Origin: Tamarix chinensis
Lineage: Eukaryota; Streptophyta; Magnoliopsida; Caryophyllales; Tamaricaceae
Reading direction: 5' to 3'
Assembly: GCA_030549775.1 (NCBI GenBank)
Contig: CM060181.1
Span: 32,648,753-32,712,752 of the forward strand
Length of the DNA: 64,000 nucleotides
Shown here: piece after piece, positions 46,681 to 57,500 of the stretch
Layout: the number at the start of each line of letters is the position of its first letter
Position numbering within the stretch: the first letter of the stretch is position 1
Notes under the pieces: generated by a model
Seen by the model: the letters and a program-made list of their open reading frames with translations, nothing else
What the model was told of the DNA's origin: nothing
Database searches by the model: none
Made by a program: the position numbers and the translations under genes

Positions 46681-47210
46681 TCTATTTTCATTATTTGAGG
46701 TATATATACTTACAATATTATGTATCCAACTCTATTTATTAGGGCACTACGGACGGCATATCAAAGGAGAGGTGGGAATGGTGTCCCAGACCCAAAGAAT
46801 CTTCAATATGAGCCTATCATGGTAAGTAGGAAGACAACTATTTTGTATTTTGTTTTAATTCAAATGAATATATAATAGTTAGAGAGCTAATTGAATTCAT
46901 TTGATAGTGTCCACAACAGCAAAATGGCAATGATTGTGGATACTATGTATGTAGAACAATGGATCTTATAGTCCAGAATAGATCGGTCAACATAGATCCA
47001 AGCCATGTATGTTTGCTTTTCCATATTTTTCTATTAATGAATCATGAAATATATATTTTTGACCTAATGTCTAACTATATATTAATTGAAACATGTGTGT
47101 TGTAGTTTTTCACCGATGACTATGCACGAGGCCAGCAATATAATATTGATGAAATTGATGAAGTTAGAGACCAATGGGCCAAGCACGTGCACTCATTCAT
47201 TCGGTATTAG
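43959..47210 (+). pseudogene. Second CACTA gene: TnpA-like region plus Ulp1 (C48) protease domain, 11 exons, one nonsense codon
   Basis: I propose exons 43959-44222, 44319-44528, 44625-44717, 44804-44926, 45031-45390, 45472-45738, 45851-46188, 46313-46609, 46743-46821, 46908-47006 and 47106-47210. All introns are GT-AG, and together the exons make 745 codons in one frame. The N-terminal half resembles plant En/Spm (Ptta-type) proteins: KWLLRHCGERLRTFRSF, KKARATKDGYI, EHPGRHRGLG, a coiled-coil-like FERMATMEQELSFIKSQ. A Lys-rich, probably nuclear-targeted segment starts exon 7. The C-terminal third is a Ulp1-like cysteine protease: His in EHWVLY (46491), Asp in VFDSL (46542) and Cys in NGNDCGYYVC (46935), with the Gln nearby. 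One TAG at 44667-44669 in exon 3 breaks the frame, plausibly from CAG. Fused Ulp1 domains are known in plant CACTA and Mutator elements; a SUMO-directed target is inferred. Confidence 0.85.
46653..46681. repeat. (TA)n microsatellite in intron 8
   Basis: About 14 TA units within the predicted intron at 46610-46742. Confidence 0.95.
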
Positions 47211-47528
47211 GTAGCGATCTATATATTCTACATGCATTTTCAGGTTTGTATTTTGTCTACATCTTTCGGTCTTCCGGCCTAGATTTGTGAACTCTTTACT
47301 TTGGGGTGTAGAGCTACCAAGTTGTGGTATGCCCACTAATTTTTATTCCTAAGTATAGTTGGTGTATTGAGACATGCATACTAATTATAGATTGATTGAA
47401 ATTATGGTGTGATACCCTGCTGGTATGAATTGATGTTGTTTTACATTGCAGATTTGGTAATTGTTTGAACATACAACTGTGTATGTGGGTAGGAACAAAA
47501 CAGAAAAATGCTAAAAAAAAATATACAC
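47211..47528 (+). other. 3' flank of the second CACTA gene
   Basis: No open frame; presumed 3' UTR and polyadenylation region ahead of the right subterminal repeats. Confidence 0.5.
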
Positions 47529-48003
47529 TTTTAATAACGGTTCTATGGGAAACCGTTATTAAAACCATGTTTTAATAACGGTTCGTAAACAAAACCGTTA
47601 TTAAAAGTTATGTTTTCATAACGGTTCTATGGGAAACCGTTATTAAAACCTCAATTTTTAATAACGATTTCCCATAGAACCGTTATTAAAGAATCCGTTT
47701 TTAATAACGGTTTTGTTTACGAACCGTTATTAAAACATGGTTTTCAACAACGGTTTTTTTCTGATGAACCGTTATGAAAACCTTATTTTTAACAACGGTT
47801 TCCCATAGAACCGTTATTAAAAGCTCATTTTTAACAACGGTTTTTAAGTAAAAACCGTTATTAAATATGAAGTTTACGCACATATTCGCGGGTTTTTGTG
47901 TATTTTTAATGACGGTTATGAACCGTTATTAAAGATATAATAACGGGCGATTCAATAACGGTTGAAAACCGTTATTAAAACTCGAAAATAACCGTTATTA
48001 AAA
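47529..48003. repeat. Right subterminal repeat array of the CACTA element
   Basis: About 22 copies of TTTTAATAACGGTT or AACCGTTATTAAAA alternate in orientation, spaced so that adjacent pairs are inverted repeats with short loops. The array is longer and denser than the left one. Short minus-strand open frames here are repeat artefacts. Confidence 0.9.
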
Positions 48004-48021
48004 GCTGTTTCCGTGGTAGTG

Positions 48022-48024
48022 GTA
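48022..48024. other. Target site duplication GTA (right)
   Basis: GTA follows the terminal ...GGTAGTG of the element and matches 37983-37985. Confidence 0.9.
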
Positions 48025-48589
48025 GAATGATGTAGGAGAAAACACTCAAGAATTGGCATTCAGAATTATGGAATTAATTTTTCTTCATTTAGAAAAGATC
48101 TCCAAAAAAATTGAATTGAATGCAAATGGATGGTTATGTTGCTAGTAATAGATGAAACATACCATACAAGTTGTTAGGCGTATACATGCATGTGCATGGC
48201 AGACATGGCATGCATGGAGTGCATGGCTACGTGCATGGGGAAAATAATATGTAGCTTGGACATGCGTATTATTTTATTTAATTTATTAACTAATTAGTAG
48301 AGTTAGAGATTAGCTAGAGAAGAAACTAACGTAAATCTATCTTTTTGAAGAATATTCTATTTTCTAGTATCTTTTAGCATATTCTATATTCTAGTATCTT
48401 TTAGCTAGGTATCTTTTGGGGAATTATACATTTTAGCTAGTATCTTGTAATTGGTAGCTTGGCTATATAAATCCATAGAACCACGATCGAAGATATATCA
48501 TTGATTAAATTGAAGTTGACTGTAAATTTCAAATATTGAATTTTGTGTGAGTTCATCTTAAGTTTAATCGAATCTATGTGAATGATTAA
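48025..48589 (+). other. Copia remainder and possible LTR
   Basis: After the CACTA insertion the copia reading can be followed for only a few codons (CRRK). At about 48172 TGTTAGGCGTATACATG could be the start of a copia-like LTR, and GGCTATATAAATCC at about 48462 is a plausible TATA box, but no second copy lies in the window. A GCATGCATG-rich patch spans 48183-48235. Confidence 0.4.
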
Positions 48590-48592
48590 TCT
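48590..48592. other. Target site duplication TCT (left)
   Basis: TCT precedes the second CACTA terminus and is repeated at 50703-50705. Confidence 0.75.
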
Positions 48593-48892
48593 CACTATAA
48601 GAAGACTCTTTTATAGCATTAACACTTTTGCAACTACAACACTTTTTTGTTGTGAAAAATGCCTTTTGGCAATGACAATTTTATGACATTAGAAAAAGTT
48701 TTTAGCCAAAAATAATTCATTTATAAGGTGGTTATTATTTTCAATATATATGATAGTTTATTTGCAACAACATTTATATGTGGCAATATACAAAATATTT
48801 TTGCAATGACTTTTTTATTGGTGCATATTGCAATGATTATACTTGTTGTAAATATTTAGATTATTTTAACATAATAAAATTTATATGTTTTG

Positions 48893-49080
48893 CAACGACA
48901 TTTTTCCTTGCAATATATGCGATGGTTTATTTATAACGACATTTTTCATTGCAATATAGGTGATGGTTTATTTGTAACGACATTTTTCATTGCAATATAG
49001 GTGATGGTTTATTTGTAACGATATTTTTCTTTGCAATATATGCGATGGTTTATTTGTAACGACATTTATTGTTGCAATAT
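48893..49080. repeat. 41-bp tandem repeats in the non-autonomous CACTA element
   Basis: Four to five copies of a unit beginning AACGACATTTTTCATTGC and ending GATGGTTTATTTGT. Two central copies are identical or nearly so. Function may be as multiplied transposase-binding sites (inference). Confidence 0.88.
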
Positions 49081-49649
49081 ACAAAATATTTTTACAATGA
49101 ATTTTTTTCTTACAAAATATTGACTAAATTTATTAAAAATACTATACTTGTTGTAAATATTTAGATTATTTTAACAGAACAACAAGTTGTAGTTAAAAAA
49201 TTTATCAACAATTTTATTGTAATGTCTATACTTTGCTACCACTACCGTCTCTAACTCCTAATCTTACCTCCATTGTGTTAGCCTTATCTTGTTATATCAA
49301 CTGGACATGCCAATTTATCTCGGCGTCCATCAACTCAATCAATTCCCTAATAGCCAAGTATAATTTTGGTAATTTTTTTTTAATATGATACTTTTTTCTT
49401 GATATATATGTTAAGAATTATTTTTATATTTTTTTGTTATATTGATTTAAGTGGGATATATGTATATAGCATAATTTATGGACATCAATTAGAGGTTTCA
49501 CTGGTCATTTATTGCAACGGTGTTTAAACAAGTTATCGTGTCGTTGCAATTGTATGTTTTCATAACGAGAAAGATGGTTGTTGAAGTTTTAAGTTCAAAT
49601 TTTGGCAAAGAATTTATTGATTCAATTATGTGTTTTTGTAATGATAAAG

Positions 49650-50009
49650 TATAATACCCCCAAATTGAGTAAAATGCTATAAGGATTGATATGATTACTT
49701 ATATCAACATAGTATATTATCTTTTTGGTGATTCTGCCCTAAGAACGCCACAGTTAAATGTGTTTGCCTTGGAGAAATTTTTTAAGATGGGTGACCCTCC
49801 TAGGAAGTTTTGGAAATGACTTGTGTTGATCTGTGAGGTAAGTCGATCAATCTAAAAGCACTCCACGATAGCTCTTACACTTCTTATGGGCCTAGGTGGC
49901 TACCAAGTGGCCCCGCATGGTGGTTTCAACTCGGGGTGTTAGAAATTTGTGGGTCTCGAGTGCTATTAGGTGGCCCTTATGTGGTCGTATTGACTCGGGA
50001 TATTTTACA
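49650..50009 (+). mobile_element. 5S-rRNA-like, Cassandra-type TRIM LTR remnant
   Basis: The block at about 49741-49830 (CCACAGTTAAATGTG, then AAGATGGGTGACCCTCCTAGG AAGT) resembles the 3' half of plant 5S rRNA (GCAGTTAAGCGTGC ... GGATGGGTGACCTCCTGGGA). Outer sequence TATAATACCCCCAAATTG at the left and GACTCGGGATATTTTACA at the right look like mutated TG...CA-type LTR ends. Cassandra TRIM elements carry 5S-like sequence in their LTRs (family knowledge). Near 49905-50005 the GGTGGC...GGCCC...ACTCGGG(A/G)T word is duplicated. No clear target duplication was found. Confidence 0.6.
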
Positions 50010-50304
50010 ATTTTTTTCCTAAATTATATTCACTTTTTTGCAACTACATAAGCCGTTGTAATTAATGTGTTTTTGCAACGACAAATATTGTTATTGTAGC
50101 ATGGTATTTTTTTTTGCAACAACTTTTATTGTTGCAAATAACAAGCTTTAACGACGACATAATTTGTTACCCAACTACAACTAATTTTTTTTCAACGACA
50201 AAAGTCATTGCTAATTATATGTTTTTGTAACGATAAAAATTATTGCCGAATTAGGATCAATATTTCGCAACGACAAAAGTCATTGCAATATATATACACA
50301 TGTA

Positions 50305-50309
50305 GTTAG
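50305..50309. other. Target site duplication GTTAG (left)
   Basis: GTTAG precedes the TGATGTGGG insert and recurs at 50470-50474. Confidence 0.8.
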
Positions 50310-50469
50310 TGATGTGGGATTCCCACATCGGTTACTGAGGAGATCTTTGGACAATTTATATGGGGGAGTCAATCCTCACCTCTTGAGCTAGCTTTTGGGT
50401 GGAGTTAGGGCTCTTCCCGGGGGAGTACCCCTGGGGCCCTCTGGGGAGTACCCCTTTGGGTCCGTATCA
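50310..50469 (+). mobile_element. 160-bp TG...CA solo-LTR-like (TRIM-like) insert
   Basis: It starts TGATGTGGGATTCCCACATC (the terminal palindrome of a widespread plant repeat), contains TTGAGCTAGCTTTTGGGTGGAG and ends GGGTCCGTATCA, flanked by 5 bp GTTAG duplications. TG...CA ends plus a 5 bp duplication are the hallmark of LTR integration. A solo LTR of a small TRIM element is the best explanation. Confidence 0.75.
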
Positions 50470-50702
50470 GTTAGGTAAAGTGATGTATTACAATGACATT
50501 TATTTAGCAACAACAATTTATGTTGCATTTAATTACTTTTGTTTTCAACAACTATTGTTGTTGCTTTATTTTTTATTTTTTGCAATGCCATGTCACACTA
50601 CGACCCCGCAACAAAAAATGTTGTTCTGATATATATTTTTTGCAACGACTTTCTATCTTTATAAAAAAAGCATTGTTGCTAAAAATGGATTTTTTTATAG
50701 TA

Positions 50703-50705
50703 TCT
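50703..50705. other. Target site duplication TCT (right)
   Basis: Matches 48590-48592 and confirms the ends of the second CACTA element. Confidence 0.75.
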
Positions 50706-51389
50706 TAAAACCCTTAATCTCTTCGTCTATGTAAATTAGGGATTAAGTACTATATTTTCTAAACTCCATAATCCACACCCTTCCTGCTATATCCATCGTC
50801 CAAAATCATCCAAAAATCAAATCCCTAATTCACAACCCTACCCCTAAGTTTTGAATAAAACCCTAACCCTAACCCTAACCCATGAAACCATCCATATTCA
50901 AACTCTAATTATTGAATCATCATCATCATCATCATCATCATCTCATGATTGTCGAATCATCATCATCTTCATCTCATCAAATTTGAATCACCTTCATCAT
51001 TAGTTCGGCATCATCACAATCATCAAATCATCATTATATTTAATCTAACTTGTTTGAATATCTTCTTATTCAATTCACCACTTTCAATCATCCTCTTCTT
51101 AATAACAAAATAATCGACATTATTTTTACCAAATTAATAATTCCACATTCCCACACATATCATTGTATCATCTATTAACTAGGGTATCTCATGAAGAGTT
51201 CGGCCACTAAAATGCTAGTGTTGATTTTGTCAAGGGATGATCTTTATAGTATCATATTATATGCAAATGTTCATGTGTGTTTTTTTATGGAAGTCAACAT
51301 CTCTGAAGTATCATTTTAGGGTTTTATTGCTTGCCCCATCCAAAAAAATCTCCTCCTATCATGGTGCATATGATTTTTTGAGGTATTTT
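50706..51389. other. Unassigned sequence with ATC microsatellite and CCCTAA words
   Basis: A run of four AACCCT/ACCCTA units at about 50860-50881 and an (ATC)n run at about 50919-50943. No open frame or recognised element. Confidence 0.55.
50919..50943. repeat. (ATC)n microsatellite
   Basis: About eight uninterrupted ATC units. Confidence 0.93.
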
Positions 51390-52200
51390 TACTTGATTTA
51401 GTGGGAGAGTTGATTATTTCCCCTATTTATTATCTTTTAAAAGATTTATGCACATTATGCTTTAAACAACCCATATGAACCAGATCTTCAGCTATTAAAT
51501 AACCATTCTGGCCATAATCCTCATGAAAGGCACACCACCTATTCAAGTTTATATGCTTCATGTTGGCTCGACTTGGAAATGGTTGTGGAAACATCTACAT
51601 TCAAATTTTCAATTTATATATGTGTCAAAGTATTGCCACTAAGTTCATATATTTATTAAATCTAGCCATGGGATGTGGTCGAGTAGCTTTGGAAACGTTT
51701 ACCCTTAAACCCAAATGGTATCTCTCTAAACTATATAGCTCTTTTAGTTTGTATATCTGCATGTTTATCCTCTATTCCAGCATAAGTGTGTCTCTATATT
51801 TCGTTCGATGGGTTGCTTCACGTTTATCATTTTCTTGGGATCTATTCTCTCCTACATGTCCTTTCTCAAAGAAGTATAGGATTTAAGCTTAGTCAAATAT
51901 AAATTCTCAACTATTTTCTATTAACCAAGCCTCTAAGTAATGAAGATCTAGACATGCCACTATCCAGCTCATTAATTTGGTAAATCTCTATGTTTATATC
52001 TGTTCAAAAATAAGTAAGTAGATTCTATTAGCCTCTTGGAGAATCCCATTAAATATGAGGATCCTTTTTTAGGTCAATGATAAGCATCAAATTGCTCAAC
52101 AAAATGTATCCTAAGCTAGGAAAAATAGTTTACCGATTCAGCTTTAAGCTTGCCAAACCCTCTCAATGCTGATTCTTTTTTGGCATCATATGTTTTAAAA
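51390..52200 (-). pseudogene. Ty3/gypsy gag remnant (Tat-like), decayed
   Basis: On the minus strand, around 52190-51990, reads LRGFGKLKAESVNYFS, a stop, LRIHFVEQFDAYH, a stop, and SKRLIESTYLFLNRYKHRDLPN, matching a Retrotrans_gag domain (sF-eL...F--QF....L..l.Q...EsL..flnRF). Around 51720-51430 come PHPMARFNKYMNL and INLNRWCAFHEDYGQN then AEDLVHMGCLKHNVHK, resembling the YC-FHrd-GH-TedC--Lk-eIE-Li--GyL--fV motif of Tat-lineage gag, with the His/Cys pattern partly lost. Overlapping plus-strand open frames (51560-51886, 52150-52362) are shadows. Confidence 0.65.
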
Positions 52201-53079
52201 TTTTATTTTATAATTTTATTTTCATTCACTAAAAAAACTAAAACCATTATCCTATCATACTCAAAAATCTACCAACCTTCTTACAATCTCTCTCCCCTTT
52301 CATACATTTTTGTGATTGTAAAAGGAAGATCTACTTCCCCATATAACTTGCTTCATAAATGAGTAAAAGAGGAGGTCTTATGGCCGATCAAATATTCCCC
52401 AAGCATTTCATACTTGATTTCAAAATAAAACCCTCAACATCAATCTTCTACCTCATGTCTCGAAGCTAGTTTTTTTTTCAACTTCTAGCACTTCATTCTC
52501 ATACTTGTGTTCTTCTTCCAATGGCTTTTGTGTTTTTTTTTTTAAATATTACATTGTAAATAAGATTTCCTACCCTTTCCTTCCCTAAAATTGAATCTTA
52601 TTACCCTACTCCCCCAATCATTGGATCTCAATTAGTCTACTAGTGGCACAACTAATCTTTTTATTTCTTCAAGCTACCATGGTTGCTTGGTCTAGCTCTA
52701 TTTTTCTTTGGTTCTTGCTAAATGTATTTTCTTGCATTTCATAATTTATCTTAGAAACTATTTTTCCTAAGAAATTGTGCTTTTACCATCTTCTTTTTAC
52801 TTTCCTTTTTTGCCTTACCAAGTAACCTTCAAAGTTGTTGCTACTATTTTTGTGTGTATTATAGTAGTTTTTTTGTACCATTCCTACATTTGTGTTTCTT
52901 CTTATTTTCCTCCCCATTTACCCTTAAACACTCTCATTTGTCATTCCTTAGTGGTTGTTAGTGGGTTGTCTAGTAATTTCCAAGCATTCATATCCTTATT
53001 TTTCTTATAAATCTAGCATTTTCTATTTTTATTTTTGTGAAGCTGTTCAAAAATCTTAGGTTGTGGTTACAAGTTTGGA
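52201..53079. other. Unassigned T-rich sequence
   Basis: No supported gene; the plus-strand open frame at 52777-53010 is T-rich hydrophobic low complexity. It may be more of the decayed gypsy element. Confidence 0.45.
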
Positions 53080-54560
53080 TTTCTCTTGTTAGAATATGTA
53101 TTTCTCATGTAAATAAACTAACCCATGGAATTAGGAGTTTAAATTAGTTGTATCATATGTTATCTTATGTGCGATTAGCTTTATTTTGATCATGAACATA
53201 AAGTAATAATATTGGAAAGTATTGTCTGACATGTGTATGTTGATATCTTATGTGCATAAGAATATAATTTTGATGAGATAATGATTTATATGATTTTAAC
53301 ATGTTCTTAGGCTTGCTAAAATTTAAATGAATATCCAATAGAGTTTTGATTATTATGGAGTTCAGTTATGACAAATATTCAATATAGTCATGATGAATAT
53401 GCCTAGATGTGAGTATTTGGCTCTCATCCTTTTTATTTTATGTTATTTTTATTTGTTTAATTTTTTAAGCATCCCACTATATGTATGATGGGTCATAAAA
53501 GATAGGTTTTTTAAATTTTAATCATTTCGAGTTAAAATGATTTTATAGGGTTTTGGATATATTAAGCCTTAGGTATTTTAAGAATTATATATTTTTTTTT
53601 GAGTTTTAAGTTTTGAGGATATTATTAGGTCCATGTATTTATTTACATAATTTTTGATATATAAAATGGTAAGGTCTGAACTTGTTAAGAATAAGTTATG
53701 ATTTTTATAAGTTTAAGGTAATTTTATATGAATAAGGGTATTTTGGTCTTTATACTTTAATTATGGAATTTTTTGTGATCCAAGTAAATATTAGGTTAAT
53801 AAAATAAGTTTAATTGAATAAGTCTAATGATTTTCTGGTGATTGATAAGTGGGCTTAAAAAATTAATTAAAATGGTTATTTAAGATAATAAGTTAATTTA
53901 TCTTATTGGTTCTGATCATGATAAGAAATTATAATAATAAATGAATCACATCTCTCTATACGTTCATTTTTCATTAATATGTGTTTGATCATTAAGCTAC
54001 CTTCTTTATAATTCACGTGTATATGAAGCATGTTATTAATTCATTAATGTTATTCTATCTTTTTCTTTGCTAGGGCCTTATACATAGTGATATCGCATTA
54101 GGATGGTTGTTTTACTCATTATGAAATATGTATTTCTACTATACTTTGTGGAAATTGTGTTATTGGTATTTGATGATTATCAAGAAAATTCGAGGAGGTC
54201 CCATAGACAAAGTGATTTTGGTTTTTGCCTAGGTTTAGGGTGTAGAATTATTTTTATCTGAGGGAAAATATGTATCCTAGATTTTGGATATCTTTATTAG
54301 ACTCTTTATTCCCTTTGTTTCTTTTCTATATTATTCAATTTATACTATTATTTGGAGCATGTACAATTCTCTATGTTCTTACATTTAATTTATAAAAGTC
54401 TTCATCTATTTCTATCTTTGTAAGTTATGATTAATTTGTCACAAATGCTTTAGTCTTGCATTTATTATGAGAAAAGGTGTGGATAAGACTTGTGTAAAGT
54501 GTGTGCGGCGGTAACATCCTTGTACGTATGGTGATGCTTCCACTTAAAAACAAAAAACTT
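53080..54560 (+). repeat. LTR-like fragment, plus orientation
   Basis: Ends with AAGTGTGTGCGGCGGTAACATCC (about 54498-54520), related to AAGTGTGGCGGTAATATTCC at 25224; GTG(T)GCGGTAA words near the 3' side are common in plant chromovirus LTRs. Contains AGGGTATTTTGGTC near 53727. No coding sequence. Confidence 0.4.
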
Positions 54561-57500
54561 TCGAACATAATTGTTTTCCCTATTACACATAATTCTGCTT
54601 CCCTTTTTTTATTAAGAAATACATTATAATACCAACTTATAATATAAATTGAAAATCTTCAATTTAGGGTAAATTGATGAGTAAATGGGCATATTAAAAG
54701 AAAAGTGGACTTTATATTCTTTGAAGGGTGCTTTTTTTTCATCTCTATTATTAAACAAAAAAAATGAAACTTTTTCCCATTGTACTAGTAATATAATAAT
54801 AAATAATATTACAATATGATACTAACAAGAAATGGGTGCAGATGGTAATATATTCATATAAAATATAGCTATTGAACAAACACTTGAGCATCCCAAATAT
54901 CCCTCAATAATTTATTAGGAAAAAACCTATAAGTAACATCCATTGAAAAATAAAAACATAAAATCAAGGTGGATATTTGTCATAGTATCCAGACATAATC
55001 TTTTTAACATGATATTTTTCTCATATATATCATAATAGAAATTAAGGCATTATCCAATGATGAGTATCTGCTATGGTATTTCATTGGTTAAAACATTAGA
55101 ATTATTTTTTTCTTACATTTATAATAGAGATCTCATTCAGGACAAATTAATGATGATTGTACTATGAAGGTATACATGTTTCTTTCCTCTAATTATAAAT
55201 TTCAACTTCTCATAATCTTGATCATAACCATAATATTTAAGAATAGATATCTCTCATAAACTTAACCAAAAACTTAACTAGAAAATTCCAACCTTCATAG
55301 AAAATTGTTGCATGCCATAAACATAGTTGTTGGAACTACTAGGCCTCTCACCTTTTCTTATAGGTCATTTGGTTGAATAAACATAGAGGTGATAGATGCC
55401 AAATGGTGGCTTAAATGAATTCTTTAAGATCATGAACATCCATTTGGGATAAGTTAGTGAGAAACCTCGCATATTTGGGATAATTTGGAAGGAAAAGTTT
55501 CTTCAAGACCATCAATATACAAAGGCTTTATCTTCTTATATTTCATCATTAAAGAGAACCAAAACTGAATTAAGTTTAATACGGTATAAAACTATGTTTG
55601 GAAAATTTTTAAGAGATTAATGACGATAAGAAAAGATGGAAATGGAGGAGGGATCTATGAGTGATAGTATTATTCATAAAAATAAAAATAAAAAAGGATT
55701 CTCTTAAGGTTTCAACATCCTTTCGTATTATAAGAAAACATGTAAAGACTATGAAAGTGTATGTTTCAACAAAATTGTTCATATATGCTTGAAAACCTAT
55801 CAATTTTTCTTTAAATTATTGTGGATTATCCATAATAAATAAGATTTAAATAGATTTTTCATTCCAATTATTGATTAGTTTGCATATTTTCAAGTATAAG
55901 AAGGTGAACCCCCATTATAGGTTTATATCATGGTCAAAAATTATCATGGTTCATCTCAATACTTTTCTTCCTCATTGTCTAATGATTTATTACAACAAGT
56001 ATACAAATATGGAAATTACAAGGTAAGTGTTATGAGGGAAAATTCTAAAGTACAATAGACCATTAATAAATTCACATATGTGTTATATTTTCATTGATTC
56101 AAAATATTACAATCAAAATTTGCATTCGAGGACAAATTGATAAGAAAAATTCATGTGGGAATCTCTTGAGATACATAACATTGGGTAAAAACTACTATGT
56201 ATATGCTCTAAATAAATGAAGGCCTATATAATGGCAAAAAGGTGAATAGAAAGGATAAATCCTCAGTTATATTTTGAGAAAATTGGTGAGAAATTACCAT
56301 AATAAAAATCACCATTATCAATCATATATGCATGAAAAAAAAATGTCCTCTTTGTTATACTACAACACATCACAATGGGGCTACAAATAAAAGGTAATCA
56401 AATAATTGAATTACTTCTAAAATTTTATTTTGGCAAAAATGAAAGAGGAGGACGAGTGTTTGGTAGTGTTCATAACTAAAATATCCCATTATTTAATCCT
56501 TGAATGTTGAAAGTTTTAATATAATATACCTAGATGATTCCTTTCTACAATACCATGTATTAAAAACATACAAGGGTGGTTTTTAAAACAAATGTTGTTA
56601 TACCTGTGTGATCTAAGGTGAGTAATATAAAAAACACATTTCTTATATTCCACCATGGTAATGCTATTTGAAAAAGATATCCTATATACATATACTATGA
56701 TAATGATGTATATGTTGGACTGAAATTGTCCTTATATCTCGTCGACTTAACACATTCTTATACTAGTGTTTTATACTTAAAATATTTTGTAATACCTTAG
56801 GAAATGATACTATATGAAAATATATAATTTCATACAACCCAAAATATTTTCTAAAACAAACAATATCCACGAATAATACTATTTTATGAAAACTCTAGTG
56901 CTCAAAAAATGAACCAAGTTTCACAAAAAAGAAGAAGAAAGCAATATGTGTTTGTGAAACAATAATGGTCAAAACCAATTGATATAGGGTATCTCTTTAC
57001 AAAACTTTAATATGAAATATAGGTTATAACAAACTCACTAAAATCAATAAATAAATATGGCTAGCTTAAACTCTAATACTAAAAATAATGAACACTTTTT
57101 GAAAAACAATATGTATATGTCAACATAATACAAATTTCATATGAACATGAAAAAGTAAAATGTGAAATCTTGTAAAATAATTTGTGAAAATATTAAACAC
57201 TAAACAAAGGTTTAAAAATAGGGAATAAAACCGCCCTTTAAAATTTTAGCATCCAAATGTACCTTAATTATAATTTATTTTCAATAGTTTTTAAGTTTTT
57301 CTTTAAATCCACTATGAAATATAGCAAGGAAAAAAAATAAAGCTTATATGGTTCACCAACTCAAAATTCTACCACAAAACCTAGTAAATTTTAACATTGT
57401 AAGCTATGTTTGTTTAGTATACTAATAATTTTTGTGTTATGACAACCTACATGCTTATCTATATAATTAGGACCTTTTGTGCTAGAAAAAAGAACCTCAA

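Larger units (their letters stand above)
37986..48021 (+). mobile_element. CACTA (En/Spm) DNA transposon, structurally complete, 10,036 bp
   Basis: Ends are CACTACTACGGAAACAG on the left and, on the opposite strand at the right, CACTACCACGGAAACAG: one mismatch in 17. Target duplication GTA on both sides. Inside: left subterminal repeats (38003-38338), a probable leader exon, an unknown 157-codon ORF (39785-40258), a Tnp2-type transposase gene (40624-43851), a second multi-exon gene ending in a Ulp1-like protease (43959-47210), and right subterminal repeats (47529-48003). Both genes run left to right. The transposase gene has four stops and the second gene one, so the element is probably no longer autonomous although its ends could be mobilised by a related transposase. 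Confidence 0.96.
48593..50702. mobile_element. Non-autonomous CACTA element, 2,110 bp, with nested insertions
   Basis: The left end is CACTATAAGAAGACTC; the right end on the opposite strand is TACTATAAAAAAATCC, so the first base has mutated. TCT flanks both ends. The interior is packed with GCAACGACA/GTCGTTGC-type words in both orientations, the usual subterminal repeat architecture, and has no transposase. It received a 5S-like segment (49650-50009) and a solo-LTR-like insert (50310-50469). Confidence 0.8.

Noticed and set aside
49741..49830. Functional 5S rRNA gene
   Set aside because: Only the 3' half resembles 5S rRNA and it is mutated and embedded in LTR-like sequence.
51560..52362. Plus-strand open frames of 108 and 70 codons
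   Set aside because: The minus strand shows gag-like peptide over the same interval; the plus-strand frames have no family features.
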